NCBI GenBank assembly: GCA_036231565.1
Contig: JAZAHA010000018.1
Location: forward strand, 1 to 64,000
Source: Maricaulis sp036231565
GTDB taxonomy: Bacteria; Pseudomonadota; Alphaproteobacteria; Caulobacterales; Maricaulaceae
Length of the DNA stretch: 64,000 nt
Direction of reading: 5' to 3'
Within the stretch, counting starts at the first letter, position 1, and each line of letters starts with the position of its first letter. A program made the translations under genes and the position numbers. Positions 52,676-61,359 of the stretch are shown here, piece after piece. Under the pieces are notes generated by a model. The model saw only the letters and a program-made list of their open reading frames with translations, made no database searches and was not told the DNA's origin.

Positions 52676-54042
52676 GCCGCGCTCCGTTCTCCGCCCGCCA
52701 GGCGCCCGGCCAGCGCATTGCGGCTGGCACGTTCGATAACGACCTGCCCGATATGGCCGATCATTTCGGCCGGCGCCTCGACATGGACGGCCTGCAGAAA
52801 GGGGCTGCGGCCGTGCAATTGTCCATCCCGGCGGCCCGGCTTTTCGAACAGGACCGGCAGGGTACGGCCGATCTGGCTTTCATTGAAAGCGACCTGCTGG
52901 GCATTGAGCAAATCCTGCAGTACGGCCAGGCGCTCGCCCTTCACGGCTTCGTCGATCTGGTTGAACATCGCAGCCCCGGGCGTGCCCGGACGGCGCGAAT
53001 ACTTGAAGGAGAAGCAGGAGGCGTAATTCACCTCGCGCACCAGATCGAGCGTGGCCTGAAAATCGGCATCGGTCTCGCCGGGGAAGCCGACAATCATGTC
53101 GCCGGAAATCGCGATATCCGGCCGGGCGGCCCTCAGGCGCTCGATGATCGCGATGTATTCCGCGGCCGTATGCTGACGGTTCATGGCCTTGAGGATCTTG
53201 TCGGACCCGGCCTGAACCGGCAGGTGGAAATAGGGCATCAGCTTGGGTTCGTCGGCAAAGGCCGCGATCAGATCGTCATCCATGTCACGCGGATGCGAGG
53301 TGGTGAAGCGGATGCGCTCGATACCGCCGATGAGGGCGATATGGCGCACCAGCTGGCCCAGACCCCAGGCACCGTCTGCCTCGCGGCCGGATGGCGGCGC
53401 GCCGTGGAAAGCGTTGACATTCTGGCCCAGCAGCGTGACTTCGCGCACGCCCTTGGCGGCCAGGCCGCGCACTTCGGCAACGATCTGGTCGACCGGGCGC
53501 GACCATTCCGCACCGCGCGTATAGGGCACGACACAGAAGGTGCAGAACTTGTCACAGCCTTCCTGCACGGTGACGAAGGCGGAATAGCCCTCGACCTGGC
53601 GCTCGCCGGCGAGGCGGTCGAACTTGTCCTCGACCTCGAACTCGGTATCCAGCGCCTCGCCGCGGGCGCGGTGCGCCTGGGCGATCAGCTCGGGAAGCTT
53701 GTGATAGGTCTGCGGTCCGACAACGAGATCGACGACCGGTGCGCGCTTCATGATCTCCGCGCCCTCGGCCTGGGCAACGCAGCCCGCCACGGCGATCGTC
53801 ATGCCGCCGGATGCCGCCTTCTCCTCCTTCAGCGGGCGCAGCCGGCCCAGCTCGGAATAGACTTTCTCGGCCGCCTTCTCGCGGATGTGACAGGTATTCA
53901 GGATCACCAGATCGGCGCCATCGGGCTCCTCCGCCGGCTCGTAGCCGAGCGGGGCCAGCACGTCTCTCATCCGTTCGGAATCGTAGACATTCATCTGGCA
54001 GCCGTAAGTCTTGATGAAGAGACGTTTGCGCGTCGAACTCAT
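52672..54042 (-). CDS. miaB: tRNA-2-methylthio-N6-isopentenyladenosine37 methylthiotransferase
   Basis: MiaB is a radical SAM enzyme with two 4Fe-4S clusters that adds a methylthio group to i6A37 in tRNAs. The 456-aa protein has the N-terminal cluster cysteines (Y-G-C-Q-M-N, N-T-C-H-I-R-E, G-C-V-A-Q), the radical SAM C-D-K-F-C-T-F-C motif, and the C-terminal TRAM domain. Its start is at MSSTRKRLF. It is normally next to fur; here an MFS gene and 110 nt separate them. Confidence 0.97.
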   Translation of the reverse strand: MSSTRKRLFIKTYGCQMNVYDSERMRDVLAPLGYEPAEEPDGADLVILNTCHIREKAAEKVYSELGRLRPLKEEKAASGGMTIAVAGCVAQAEGAEIMKRAPVVDLVVGPQTYHKLPELIAQAHRARGEALDTEFEVEDKFDRLAGERQVEGYSAFVTVQEGCDKFCTFCVVPYTRGAEWSRPVDQIVAEVRGLAAKGVREVTLLGQNVNAFHGAPPSGREADGAWGLGQLVRHIALIGGIERIRFTTSHPRDMDDDLIAAFADEPKLMPYFHLPVQAGSDKILKAMNRQHTAAEYIAIIERLRAARPDIAISGDMIVGFPGETDADFQATLDLVREVNYASCFSFKYSRRPGTPGAAMFNQIDEAVKGERLAVLQDLLNAQQVAFNESQIGRTLPVLFEKPGRRDGQLHGRSPFLQAVHVEAPAEMIGHIGQVVIERASRNALAGRLAGGERSAA

Positions 54043-54152
54043 GAAACCTTCAAAACCGCCTCCGGCGGTTCACCCAATCAGCGTCGTCCGGCCCGCGGCC
54101 GGGAAGCGGGGCGTTATGATGGAAATGGGGCCGATAGGCAAGGCCCGCAAGA

Positions 54153-55430
54153 CTATTCGGCCTTTACGGCGCCTTCAGGAACAGTCTCCCGGGACGTCAG
54201 CTCATGCGTGCCCGGATCGTGCCGCTTGGCGCTGAGCGCCAGGAAGAGCGCGACAATCGTCAGCGCCGAGGCCAGAAGGAAGGGCGCGCCGGCGAAGACA
54301 AAGGGCGCATCGGCGCCGGTAAAGCCCTCGAACATGCGCGACATGATCAGCGGTCCGATAATCATCGACAGGCTCTGCATCGAGGTCATCGCCCCCTGCA
54401 GCTCGCCCTGGGCATTGGCCGGCACAATGCGGGAAATCACCCCCTGCAATGCCGGCTGGCCGATCCCGGCCAGCGCCCCGAAGACGATGATCGGGTAGAC
54501 CATCCAGCCGCTGGTCGCCAGGCCATAGGCGGCGTAGGAGCACACGGCCAGCGACAGCGAGACCGCGATGGCGCGCCACTCGCCCAGTTTCGGCACGAGA
54601 ATGCGGGTCAGCCCGCCCTGCACAAGCGCCGTCGTCAACCCGACCGCCATCAGCGACAGGCCGATATCGCCGGCGGTCCAGCCAAACTTGAAGTCGGTGT
54701 AGTAGGACCAGACAGCCGGATAGACCGCGTGGCCGAGCAGCATCAGAAAGACCGCGCCCATCATCACCAGGACCGCCGGATAGGACCGCATCTGCAGCAG
54801 CGAACCGAGCGGGTTGGCGCGGCGGATCGAGAAGGCGCGGCGATTTTCCGGCGCCAGCGTCTCGGGCAGCACGAAAAGACCGTAGATCAGGTTCAACCCG
54901 GCCAGGATGCCGGCCGCAAAGAAGGGCGCACGCGGACCGAAATGCTCACCCAGCAGCCCGCCGATCGCCGGGCCGAGGATAAAGCCGATACCGAAAGCCG
55001 CACCCATCATGCCGAACCGTCCGGCGCGTTCGTGGGCCGGCGTGATGTCGGCAATATAGGCGTTGGCAGTGGAATAGCTGGCGCCGAACACGCCGGCCAG
55101 GATACGGCCGATCAGCAGCAGCCAGAAATGCGGGGCAAAGCCCATCATCGTGTAGTCGAGGGTGAAGCCGGCCAGCGCCGCGAGCAGAACACGCTTGCGC
55201 CCGAACCGGTCGGACAGGCCACCGACAATCGGTGCGAAGACGAACTGCATGCCGGCATAGCTGGCGGTCAGCCAGGCGCCCAGCACCACGGCATTGTTCG
55301 CTTCCAGACCGGTCACATCCTCGATCAGGGCCGGCATGACAGGCATGATCAGCCCGATGCCGATCATGTCGATCAGCACGGTGATGAAGATGAAAATGAA
55401 GGCGTGCTTGCCGGGCTTGCGGGCGGACAT
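54153..55430 (-). CDS. MFS transporter, TetA/TCR-like drug efflux type
   Basis: A 425-aa 12-TM major facilitator with motif A G-G-L-S-D-R-F-G-R-K-R-V-L-L between TM2 and TM3, and the antiporter-type stretch G-R-I-L-A-G-V-F-G-A-S-Y-S-T-A-N-A-Y-I-A. The pattern is of the TetA/TCR subfamily of H+ antiporters, but substrate prediction from sequence is unsafe. It lies between fur and miaB, genes usually adjacent in alphaproteobacteria, so it is probably an insertion. Confidence 0.86.
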   Translation of the reverse strand: MSARKPGKHAFIFIFITVLIDMIGIGLIMPVMPALIEDVTGLEANNAVVLGAWLTASYAGMQFVFAPIVGGLSDRFGRKRVLLAALAGFTLDYTMMGFAPHFWLLLIGRILAGVFGASYSTANAYIADITPAHERAGRFGMMGAAFGIGFILGPAIGGLLGEHFGPRAPFFAAGILAGLNLIYGLFVLPETLAPENRRAFSIRRANPLGSLLQMRSYPAVLVMMGAVFLMLLGHAVYPAVWSYYTDFKFGWTAGDIGLSLMAVGLTTALVQGGLTRILVPKLGEWRAIAVSLSLAVCSYAAYGLATSGWMVYPIIVFGALAGIGQPALQGVISRIVPANAQGELQGAMTSMQSLSMIIGPLIMSRMFEGFTGADAPFVFAGAPFLLASALTIVALFLALSAKRHDPGTHELTSRETVPEGAVKAE

Positions 55431-55456
55431 GGCGTCTCCTGCGGGAGGCGGACGCC

Positions 55457-55879
55457 CTAGTCCTCGGCGCCCTTCAGGGGCACGCCGTAAAGCTCCAGAC
55501 GGTGATCGACAAGCTTGTAGCCCAGCTTGCGCGCGATCGCTTCCTGCAGACGCTCGATCTCTTCGTTGACGAATTCCACCACTTCACCGGACTTCAGGTC
55601 GATCAGGTGGTCGTGATGTTCGTCGCCGACTTCCTCATAGCGCGACCTTCCGTCGCGGAAGTCGTGCCGCTCGATAATGCCGGCTTCCTCGAACAGGCGG
55701 ACCGTGCGGTAGACCGTGGCCAGCGAGATCCGCGGATCTTCCGCCGATGCCCGGCGGTGCAGCTCTTCGGCATCCGGATGGTCGTCGGAAGACGACAGCA
55801 CGCGGGCGATGACCCGGCGCTGATCGGTCATGCGAAGTCCCTTCGCGATGCAGATCTGTTCGATACGGTCAGGCATCAT
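55457..55879 (-). CDS. fur: Fur-family metal-responsive regulator
   Basis: A 140-aa regulator with the winged helix (T-D-Q-R-R-V-I-A-R-V-L and S-L-A-T-V-Y-R-T-V-R-L-F) and the metal-binding H-H-D-H-L-I-D-L-K-S-G-E-V-V-E-F. In alphaproteobacteria this protein may act as the manganese regulator Mur or control iron genes together with Irr and RirA. It lacks the C-terminal CxxC pairs of E. coli Fur. It follows rimI by 33 nt. Confidence 0.94.
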   Translation of the reverse strand: MMPDRIEQICIAKGLRMTDQRRVIARVLSSSDDHPDAEELHRRASAEDPRISLATVYRTVRLFEEAGIIERHDFRDGRSRYEEVGDEHHDHLIDLKSGEVVEFVNEEIERLQEAIARKLGYKLVDHRLELYGVPLKGAED

Positions 55880-55912
55880 CGTCCTCGTCCTTGATACTGC
55901 AGAGATAGGCGT

Positions 55913-56374
55913 TCACGCCGGGGTTTGTCCATCTTCGCGCAGCCATTTTTCAAGGACAAGCGCATCCGCCCCGTCGGCATAGTAGGCCTTGCGCAGCCCC
56001 ACCTGCCGGTATCCCGCCCGGGCATAGAGCTTTTGCGCGGCCGTATTGGCGACCGAAACCTCGAGGAAGACCCTGTTGCAGCCTGCCTGCATCAGCCCGT
56101 CCTGGGCGGCAGCGAGCAATTGTCCGCCGCGGCCGGACACCCGGGCATGCGGTGCAATGCCGATGGTCAGGATTTCCGCCTCGTCGAGCGCCTGGCGCAC
56201 GACAACAAGCCCCCGCGCCTCGCCATCCCCGCGCAGGATCAGCGCCGTCACGCCGTCCGTCAGCAAAAGCGAGGCGAATTCGCGTTCCGACCAGGCGGCT
56301 GCAAAACAGGCTGCGTGGAGCGCCGCCAGCTCGCCGGCGGCTTCCGCCCCGGCGCGCTCGATGGCGACGCTCAT
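55913..56374 (-). CDS. rimI: Ribosomal-protein-alanine N-acetyltransferase type GNAT
   Basis: A 153-aa GNAT acetyltransferase in the position and size of RimI, which acetylates the N-terminal Ala of S18. The acetyl-CoA loop is V-S-G-R-G-G-Q-L-L (about 81-89), followed by F-L-E-V-S-V-A-N-T-A-A-Q-K-L-Y. The start overlaps the tsaB stop by 4 nt (56371-56374), the usual tsaB-rimI pair. Confidence 0.9.
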   Translation of the reverse strand: MSVAIERAGAEAAGELAALHAACFAAAWSEREFASLLLTDGVTALILRGDGEARGLVVVRQALDEAEILTIGIAPHARVSGRGGQLLAAAQDGLMQAGCNRVFLEVSVANTAAQKLYARAGYRQVGLRKAYYADGADALVLEKWLREDGQTPA

Positions 56375-57015
56375 ACCGGCTCGACCCCGCCCGGCAGCTT
56401 GGCGTCCGGCGGGCGGGCATAAAAGGGCGAGGACGGCGCCTGCGCCGGATCTGCCTCGGCCACCAGATCGAGCAGGGCGTGAAGGTCGAGCTCCGTGATA
56501 TCGCGGACCGATGCGCCGGCCGGATCGACCAGTGCCGCGCCCGAGCCGGCCAGGACGAGGCCGTCGAGCCCGAGCGTATCGAGGTGTGCGGGAACCGCCT
56601 CGACGGTGAGGCGCTGCGGCCCGGACGCGTCCGGCCCGGTCCAGACCAGCAGGATGACCTCGCCGCTCTTGGCATCGTGCAGTACGGCCAGGGGGCGCAC
56701 ATCGTGCAACTGGCGCGCGATCACGGCGAGATTGCCGATGCCGATGGCCACGGCACCCGTCGCCAGGGCAAGACCGCGGGCGAAGGCCGTGCCGACCCGG
56801 GTGCCGGCAAAACTGCCCGGGCCGATGGTGACGCCGATGCGCGTCAGTGCGCCGGGCGTGACCCCGGCATCGGCCAGGATCTGCTGGACCATCGGCGCCA
56901 GGCGCTCGGCATGGCCGCGGCCGATCCGCTCGCAAAGGACATGGTCCGGCCGGCCATCCACGCGCAGCGCGACGGCACAGTCCGGACCGGTGGTATCGAT
57001 GGCCAGCAGGGTCAT
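56371..57015 (-). CDS. tsaB: tRNA threonylcarbamoyladenosine biosynthesis protein TsaB
   Basis: TsaB is the scaffold partner of TsaD and TsaE for t6A37 formation in ANN-decoding tRNAs. The 214-aa ASKHA-fold protein has L-A-I-D-T-T-G-P-D-C near the N-terminus and G-P-G-S-F-A-G-T-R-V-G (canonically S-F-T-G). It is a degenerate TsaD paralogue of normal length. It is translationally coupled to rimI and lies 9 nt after the nitroreductase gene. Confidence 0.94.
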   Translation of the reverse strand: MTLLAIDTTGPDCAVALRVDGRPDHVLCERIGRGHAERLAPMVQQILADAGVTPGALTRIGVTIGPGSFAGTRVGTAFARGLALATGAVAIGIGNLAVIARQLHDVRPLAVLHDAKSGEVILLVWTGPDASGPQRLTVEAVPAHLDTLGLDGLVLAGSGAALVDPAGASVRDITELDLHALLDLVAEADPAQAPSSPFYARPPDAKLPGGVEPV

Positions 57016-57024
57016 GCCAGCCCT

Positions 57025-57660
57025 TTAGAGGATTTTCGCGGCCTCGTCGAAGTCCAGGCGCGGCAGGCGCGGGAAGAGGTTCTTCGTCGTGCCATAGCCC
57101 AGATTGATCAGGATGTCGGACCGCCAGGTCTTCATCTCCGGATCGTCGAGGAAGAATTCCTTGTCCAGGCCGTCATTCTCGAACCCGGTCATCGGACCGG
57201 TGTCCAGGCCGAGCGCACGCGCAGCGATGATCAGATAGGCGCCCTGCAGCACGGCATTGCGCTTGCCATTGTCGATTGTGGACGCCGGAGCAGTGAACCA
57301 GTCGCGGGCACCGGGATTGTGCGGCATCAGCTGAGGCACCTTGTCGTAGAACTCGGTGTCCCAGGCCAGAACCACCGTGACCGGCGCCTTCATCGTCTTG
57401 GCCCGGTTGCCTTCGGACAGGTGCGGTTCCAGGCGGGCCTTGGCCTCGGCCGTGGTCAGGAAGAGAAAGCGCGCCGGCGAGGAGTTGGCGCTTGTCGGGC
57501 CCATGCGGAGCGTGTCGTAGAGCTGTTTCAGCGTCTCCACCGGAACCGGGCGGGTCTCGTCGAAATCATTGTAGGTGCGGGCGTCCAGCAGGATCTGCTT
57601 CAGCGCGGCCGCATCGATCGGATCGTTATGGGTGGGCTTGCGCGACAATTCGTCGGCCAT
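57025..57660 (-). CDS. Nitroreductase-family protein, RutE-like
   Basis: A 211-aa flavin reductase of the nitroreductase fold. It resembles RutE/malonic semialdehyde reductase proteins: R-T-Y-N-D-F near the N-terminus, G-P-T-S-A-N-S-S-P-A-R-F-L-F, N-A-V-L-Q-G-A-Y-L-I-I-A-A-R-A-L-G-L-D-T-G-P-M-T-G-F, and C-terminal L-G-Y-G. No other rut genes lie nearby, so the natural substrate is uncertain. Confidence 0.85.
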   Translation of the reverse strand: MADELSRKPTHNDPIDAAALKQILLDARTYNDFDETRPVPVETLKQLYDTLRMGPTSANSSPARFLFLTTAEAKARLEPHLSEGNRAKTMKAPVTVVLAWDTEFYDKVPQLMPHNPGARDWFTAPASTIDNGKRNAVLQGAYLIIAARALGLDTGPMTGFENDGLDKEFFLDDPEMKTWRSDILINLGYGTTKNLFPRLPRLDFDEAAKIL

Positions 57661-57764
57661 GGGGGCGCTCCTGTGCGAATAACCAGTTCGGCCGGACCAT
57701 AATCCGGGCCGACCGGCTTTTGAATTTCCGCACTGGAAAAAGTCTTTCCGGCGAGCGGAAACCG

Positions 57765-58328
57765 TTATTCGACGGCTTCCACGCCCTGGATTTCGGGAAT
57801 GTAGTGGCGCAGCAGGTTCTCGATCCCGGCCTTCAGCGTCATCGTCGAGGACGGACAGCCCGAGCAGGCGCCCCGCATGCGCAGCCGCACGAGACCGCTG
57901 TCGGCAACATAGGAATGGAACAGGATATCGCCGCCATCGCGCGCCACGGCCGGACGGACACGGGTGTCGATGAGATCGATGATTTCCTTCACCACCTCGG
58001 CATCGGCCCCGTCATACTCGGCATGGTCGACCCCGCTCTGCGACGTTTCGAACAGCGGCCGGCCCGACTGCAGACCGTCCATGATCGCGCCCAGCAGGAA
58101 GGGCTTGATATGGTCCCACTCATAATCGTCGGTCTTGGTGACGGCGACGAAATCCTCGCCGAAAAACACACCGCTCACCCCGTCGACCAGGAAGAGATCG
58201 GCCGCCAGCGGCGACGCCTCGGCATCCTCGGCATTCTCGAATTCCCGCGGCTGGTCGGGCGAGATTTCCCGGCCCGGCAGGAATTTCAGCGTGTTGGGAT
58301 TGGGTGTGGCTTCAGTCTGGATGAACAT
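57765..58328 (-). CDS. NfuA/NifU-family iron-sulfur carrier
   Basis: A 187-aa Fe-S carrier with an N-terminal Nfu_N domain (F-I-Q-T-E-A-T-P-N-P-N-T-L-K-F-L-P-G) and a C-terminal NifU-like domain with the cluster-binding C-S-G-C-P-S-S (C-x-x-C). It delivers 4Fe-4S clusters to target enzymes such as MiaB and LipA. The N-domain matches mitochondrial Nfu1 and alphaproteobacterial Nfu. Gaps on both sides are 70-105 nt. Confidence 0.94.
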   Translation of the reverse strand: MFIQTEATPNPNTLKFLPGREISPDQPREFENAEDAEASPLAADLFLVDGVSGVFFGEDFVAVTKTDDYEWDHIKPFLLGAIMDGLQSGRPLFETSQSGVDHAEYDGADAEVVKEIIDLIDTRVRPAVARDGGDILFHSYVADSGLVRLRMRGACSGCPSSTMTLKAGIENLLRHYIPEIQGVEAVE

Positions 58329-58397
58329 GGCTCGGATCTCCTGACCGTCACTTGGCCCACCCGGCCGCGGCTTTCAACCATGATCGGCGTGTGGATT

Positions 58398-58874
58398 TCA
58401 CACGAGCGCGTCGATTTCCGCCGGATCCATGTCGCCGGGCACCACGGTCACAGGCACGGCGCGGCTGTCGAACAGGCCGCGGCCGCGCGCCAGCGCCGTC
58501 ACCAGCGGGCCGGGGCCCTCGCTCGAGGAGGAGGCCGCCAGCACGAGGAGCGAGATCAGCGGATCTTCCTCCAGAAGACGCGCCAGCACCGTCCGGCGGT
58601 CGCCTTCGCGCAGCAGCAGTTCCGGACGCTCGCCGGTAACGGCCTCGGCGTCCTCGGCCATCGACTCCAGCAGCATCTCGGCTGCGGTTTCCGCTTCACG
58701 CTTGGCGGTCTCGGCGACACCGATCCAGTGATTGAAGTCGCTGGGCTCATGCGTTGCCAGAATGGCGACATGGGCACCGGTCGACACGGCGCGGCGGGCG
58801 GCGAAGTAGAGCGCCGTCCGGCACTCATTGCTGTCGTCGGCCACGACCAGGAATTTTCGTGAGCTTTGAGGCAT
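58398..58874 (-). CDS. Universal stress protein (UspA family)
   Basis: A 158-aa alpha/beta protein starting F-L-V-V-A-D-D-S-N-E-C and carrying the C-terminal D-S-R-A-V-P-V-T-V-V-P. The nucleotide G-2x-G-9x-G-S/T motif of ATP-binding UspA is not obvious, so it may be the non-ATP type. The N-terminal D-D-S matches the ATP-site aspartates. It lies beside nfuA and divergent from a membrane gene. Confidence 0.85.
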   Translation of the reverse strand: MPQSSRKFLVVADDSNECRTALYFAARRAVSTGAHVAILATHEPSDFNHWIGVAETAKREAETAAEMLLESMAEDAEAVTGERPELLLREGDRRTVLARLLEEDPLISLLVLAASSSSEGPGPLVTALARGRGLFDSRAVPVTVVPGDMDPAEIDALV

Positions 58875-58949
58875 GGAAACGGAGTTTGGCGTCTCGCGGG
58901 CGACTCGTCCAGAGAATGCTGCTAACACCGCGCGGGCAAGGGAGGGCGC

Positions 58950-59543
58950 ATGTCTGCAAGCGAACATCGTGACCGGCGCAGTGCCGCAACGCCGGTCAGA
59001 ATTTTCAGCCTGACGGACGCGGCGCTGGTCTGGCGCGGCGAGGACGGCAACGCCCCGGACGGTCAGGTCGAACTGACCGACATCGCCCAGGTGCGCCTGA
59101 GTGTCGAAATGGCCGGTCAGCAGAGCCAGGTCGTCTGCCGTGTCACCGATACGCAGGGAGAAGAGACCGTGTTCGGCTCGATGCGCTGGGCGGGCGCGGG
59201 CCATTGGGAGCCTGCGGCCGACACGTTCAGCGCCCTGCTGCGCGACCTGCACCTGGCCTTGTTGCCCTATCGCGACGGCATCCGCTTCATCGAGGGCTCG
59301 TCGATGGTCTTCCTGTTCGTGATGTTCTCACTGGGCCTGGCGCTGACAGGGATCAGCCTGTTCTTCTTCGCCCTGCTCTTCCTGGTGCGCGAACAGGCCT
59401 CAGGCCTGTTCCTGATTGCCGGGGTCGTGGCCGGCGTGTGGCTCACCCGCCTGTTCTGGCCCCGCGGGCCGAAACCCTATGATCCGGAAACCTATGCCCG
59501 GCCCGCAACACCGCGCGAACCGGAGCCTGCCGACGGGGTCTAG
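58950..59543 (+). CDS. Membrane protein with PH-like N-terminal domain, unknown
   Basis: A 197-aa protein with a soluble beta-rich N-terminal part (about 15-100), containing F-S-L-T-D-A-A-L-V-W and V-E-L-T-D-I-A-Q-V-R-L-S, patterns of PH-like membrane domains, followed by two TM helices (about 120-165) and a proline-rich tail. The function is unknown. Its stop shares CTAG with the convergent copper-chaperone gene. Confidence 0.6.
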   Translation: MSASEHRDRRSAATPVRIFSLTDAALVWRGEDGNAPDGQVELTDIAQVRLSVEMAGQQSQVVCRVTDTQGEETVFGSMRWAGAGHWEPAADTFSALLRDLHLALLPYRDGIRFIEGSSMVFLFVMFSLGLALTGISLFFFALLFLVREQASGLFLIAGVVAGVWLTRLFWPRGPKPYDPETYARPATPREPEPADGV

Positions 59544-60097
59544 TGTCCGGAATGTCCGCCAGGTGCCGTGTTGCGCGCCTGGAAGGTGACCGCCACCTCG
59601 CCGGCCCGTTCGAAGACGAGCGTACCGGTGACCTCATCACCCTCGGCGACCGGATCCATTCCGAACACCATCAGGTGCAGTCCGCCCGGCGCGAAGGTCA
59701 GCGCGCCGGCATCGGTGATGTCCTGCGGACCCACCTGGCGCATCTGCATCATGCCTTCATCATTCATGGTGTGGGTGTGCAGCTCGATATGGCCGGCACC
59801 GTCCATGCGGGCCTCGACGAGGCGATCGGCATGGCCCTGCGAGAGCGTCGCCGTGAAATAGGCCGCCGTCACGTCGCGGCCCTGCGGGTGCGGCCGGATC
59901 CAGGCGTCGCTAATCTCGACCACCGGCATGATGCCGTCATCGGGCAGCGGCGCGGCCGCATCAGCCGACTGGGCCGGCGCGGCGTGCTCCATCGCACCAT
60001 GGTCCATGGCGCTATCCTGGGCGGCGGTGTCTTCGGCCGGTTCGCTGCAGGCTGTCAAGGCGAGGCCTGCGGCAACGATCAGGGCATAGTGCTTCAT
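59540..60097 (-). CDS. Periplasmic PCu(A)C copper chaperone lipoprotein
   Basis: A 185-aa predicted lipoprotein with the lipobox L-T-A-C (Cys17), a His/Met-rich linker (M-D-H-G-A-M-E-H, with more Met/His at its end) and the PCu(A)C/DUF461 domain. The Cu(I) ligands appear as H-I-E-L-H-T-H-T-M, M-M-Q-M and G-G-L-H-L-M-V-F-G-M, the H-M-x10-M-x21-H-x-M pattern. It delivers copper to cytochrome oxidase CuA. The start at MKHYALIV is a normal signal. Confidence 0.92.
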   Translation of the reverse strand: MKHYALIVAAGLALTACSEPAEDTAAQDSAMDHGAMEHAAPAQSADAAAPLPDDGIMPVVEISDAWIRPHPQGRDVTAAYFTATLSQGHADRLVEARMDGAGHIELHTHTMNDEGMMQMRQVGPQDITDAGALTFAPGGLHLMVFGMDPVAEGDEVTGTLVFERAGEVAVTFQARNTAPGGHSGH

Positions 60098-60162
60098 TGA
60101 AGTCCTCCAGCCGCTACAGGAGCGCGCCATCAGAAGGCCCGCCATGCGGCGAATTGTCCGTC

Positions 60163-60262
60163 AGAGCCTTTTCATCTGATCGGGAGCGATGAATGGATCT
60201 CGCTTTTGAGTGGTCGCATTTCCGCACCGCAGAACCGGTTCCACGTCTGCTGGAAATGCTCT
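60163..60262. repeat. Alphaproteobacterial intergenic palindromic repeat overlapping the trpS stop
   Basis: A roughly 100-bp element bounded by AGAGC (60163-60167) and GCTCT (60258-60262), with inner arms GCATTTCC (60216-60223) and GGAAATGC (60252-60259) around the palindrome GAACCGGTTC (60232-60241). It resembles an intergenic repeat with AGAGCATTT...GGAACCGGTTC...AAATGC seen in many Rhizobiales and Caulobacterales genomes. It overlaps the trpS stop codon and probably doubles as its 3' structure. Only one copy lies in this window. Confidence 0.55.
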
Positions 60263-61298
60263 AGTGCCAGAAGCCGATGATTTCCTTGGTTTCCTTGAGG
60301 ATCGGCGCGGCGATCACGTCCGCCTGCTCGGCGCCTTTTTTCAGGATGCGGTCGATCTCTGCCTGATCCGCGATAAGCCGGCGGAATTCCTGCGAGATCG
60401 GTGCGAGATATTCCACGGCCACATCCGCCAGCGCCGGCTTGAAGGCACCGAAGCCCTGGCCGCCGAACTCGGCGAGCACATCCGCCTTGGTCTTGCCGGT
60501 CAGCGCGGCATAGATGCCGACGAGATTGGACGCTTCGGCGCGGGCCTCCAGACCCTCCACCGTTTCCGGCAGCGGTTCGGGATCGGTTTTCGCCTTCTTG
60601 ATCTTGCGGGCGATCGTGTCGGCATCGTCTTCCAGATTGATGCGCGAATTGTCCGACGGATCGGACTTGGACATTTTCGCCGTACCGTCGCGCAGGCTCA
60701 TGATGCGCGCGCCCGGCCCCTGGATCACCGGCTCGGTCAGCGGGAAAAAGGCCTGGCCGTCGCCATAGTCGCGGTTGAAGCGCGCCGCGATATCGCGGCA
60801 CAGCTCGAGATGCTGCTTCTGGTCCTCACCGACCGGCACATGCGTCGCCTTGTAGGCGAGAATGTCGGCGGCCTGCAGCACAGGATAGGTCAGCAGGCCG
60901 ACGGAGGAGCGCTCCTTGTCCTTGCCGCCCTTATCCTTGAACTGGGTCATGCGCTCGGCCCAGCCCAGACGCGCCACGCAATTGAAGATCCAGGCCAACT
61001 CCGCATGTGCGGACACAGCGGACTGGGCGAAGATGATGCTCTTGTCCGGGTTCACGCCGGCCGCGATGTAGGCGGCAGCCGCAGCACGCACAGCGCCGGG
61101 CAGGGCCTTGGGATCGTGCGGCATGGTGATCGCGTGCATGTCGACCACGCAATAGATGCACTCGGCATCGCCCTCATCCTGCAGCGCCACCCAGTTCTTC
61201 AGCGCGCCCAGATAATTGCCGAGATGCAGGCGGCCTGTGGGCTGCATGCCGGAAAAGATGCGCTCGGGACCGGTGTAGTCGGTGGGCGTTTCGCTCAT
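60261..61298 (-). CDS. trpS: Tryptophanyl-tRNA synthetase
   Basis: TrpRS is a class I aminoacyl-tRNA synthetase that charges tRNA-Trp. The 345-aa protein has a HIGH-like G-R-L-H-L-G-N-Y-L-G-A-L (about 22-33), the KMSKS motif A-K-M-S-K-S-D-P, and the Trp-specific Q-x-x-D. The start at MSETPTDYT is normal. It follows murJ by 61 nt on the same strand. Confidence 0.97.
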   Translation of the reverse strand: MSETPTDYTGPERIFSGMQPTGRLHLGNYLGALKNWVALQDEGDAECIYCVVDMHAITMPHDPKALPGAVRAAAAAYIAAGVNPDKSIIFAQSAVSAHAELAWIFNCVARLGWAERMTQFKDKGGKDKERSSVGLLTYPVLQAADILAYKATHVPVGEDQKQHLELCRDIAARFNRDYGDGQAFFPLTEPVIQGPGARIMSLRDGTAKMSKSDPSDNSRINLEDDADTIARKIKKAKTDPEPLPETVEGLEARAEASNLVGIYAALTGKTKADVLAEFGGQGFGAFKPALADVAVEYLAPISQEFRRLIADQAEIDRILKKGAEQADVIAAPILKETKEIIGFWH

Positions 61299-61359
61299 GG
61301 GATCATGCCTTGGCAGAAAAGGGTCGGACGGCGCGTCTTACCCAGCCGGAGCCCAAGCC

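Noticed and set aside
56371..56935. A long minus-strand frame joining rimI to an upstream extension across tsaB
   Set aside because: The extension is an out-of-frame reading of tsaB; the RimI start at 56374 overlaps the tsaB stop by 4 nt as expected for this gene pair.
57700..57764. Nested inverted repeats after nfuA as a terminator
   Set aside because: The outer arms are only 7 bp and far apart, the inner stem contains its own T-run in the loop, and no T-run follows the structure; not convincing as an intrinsic terminator.
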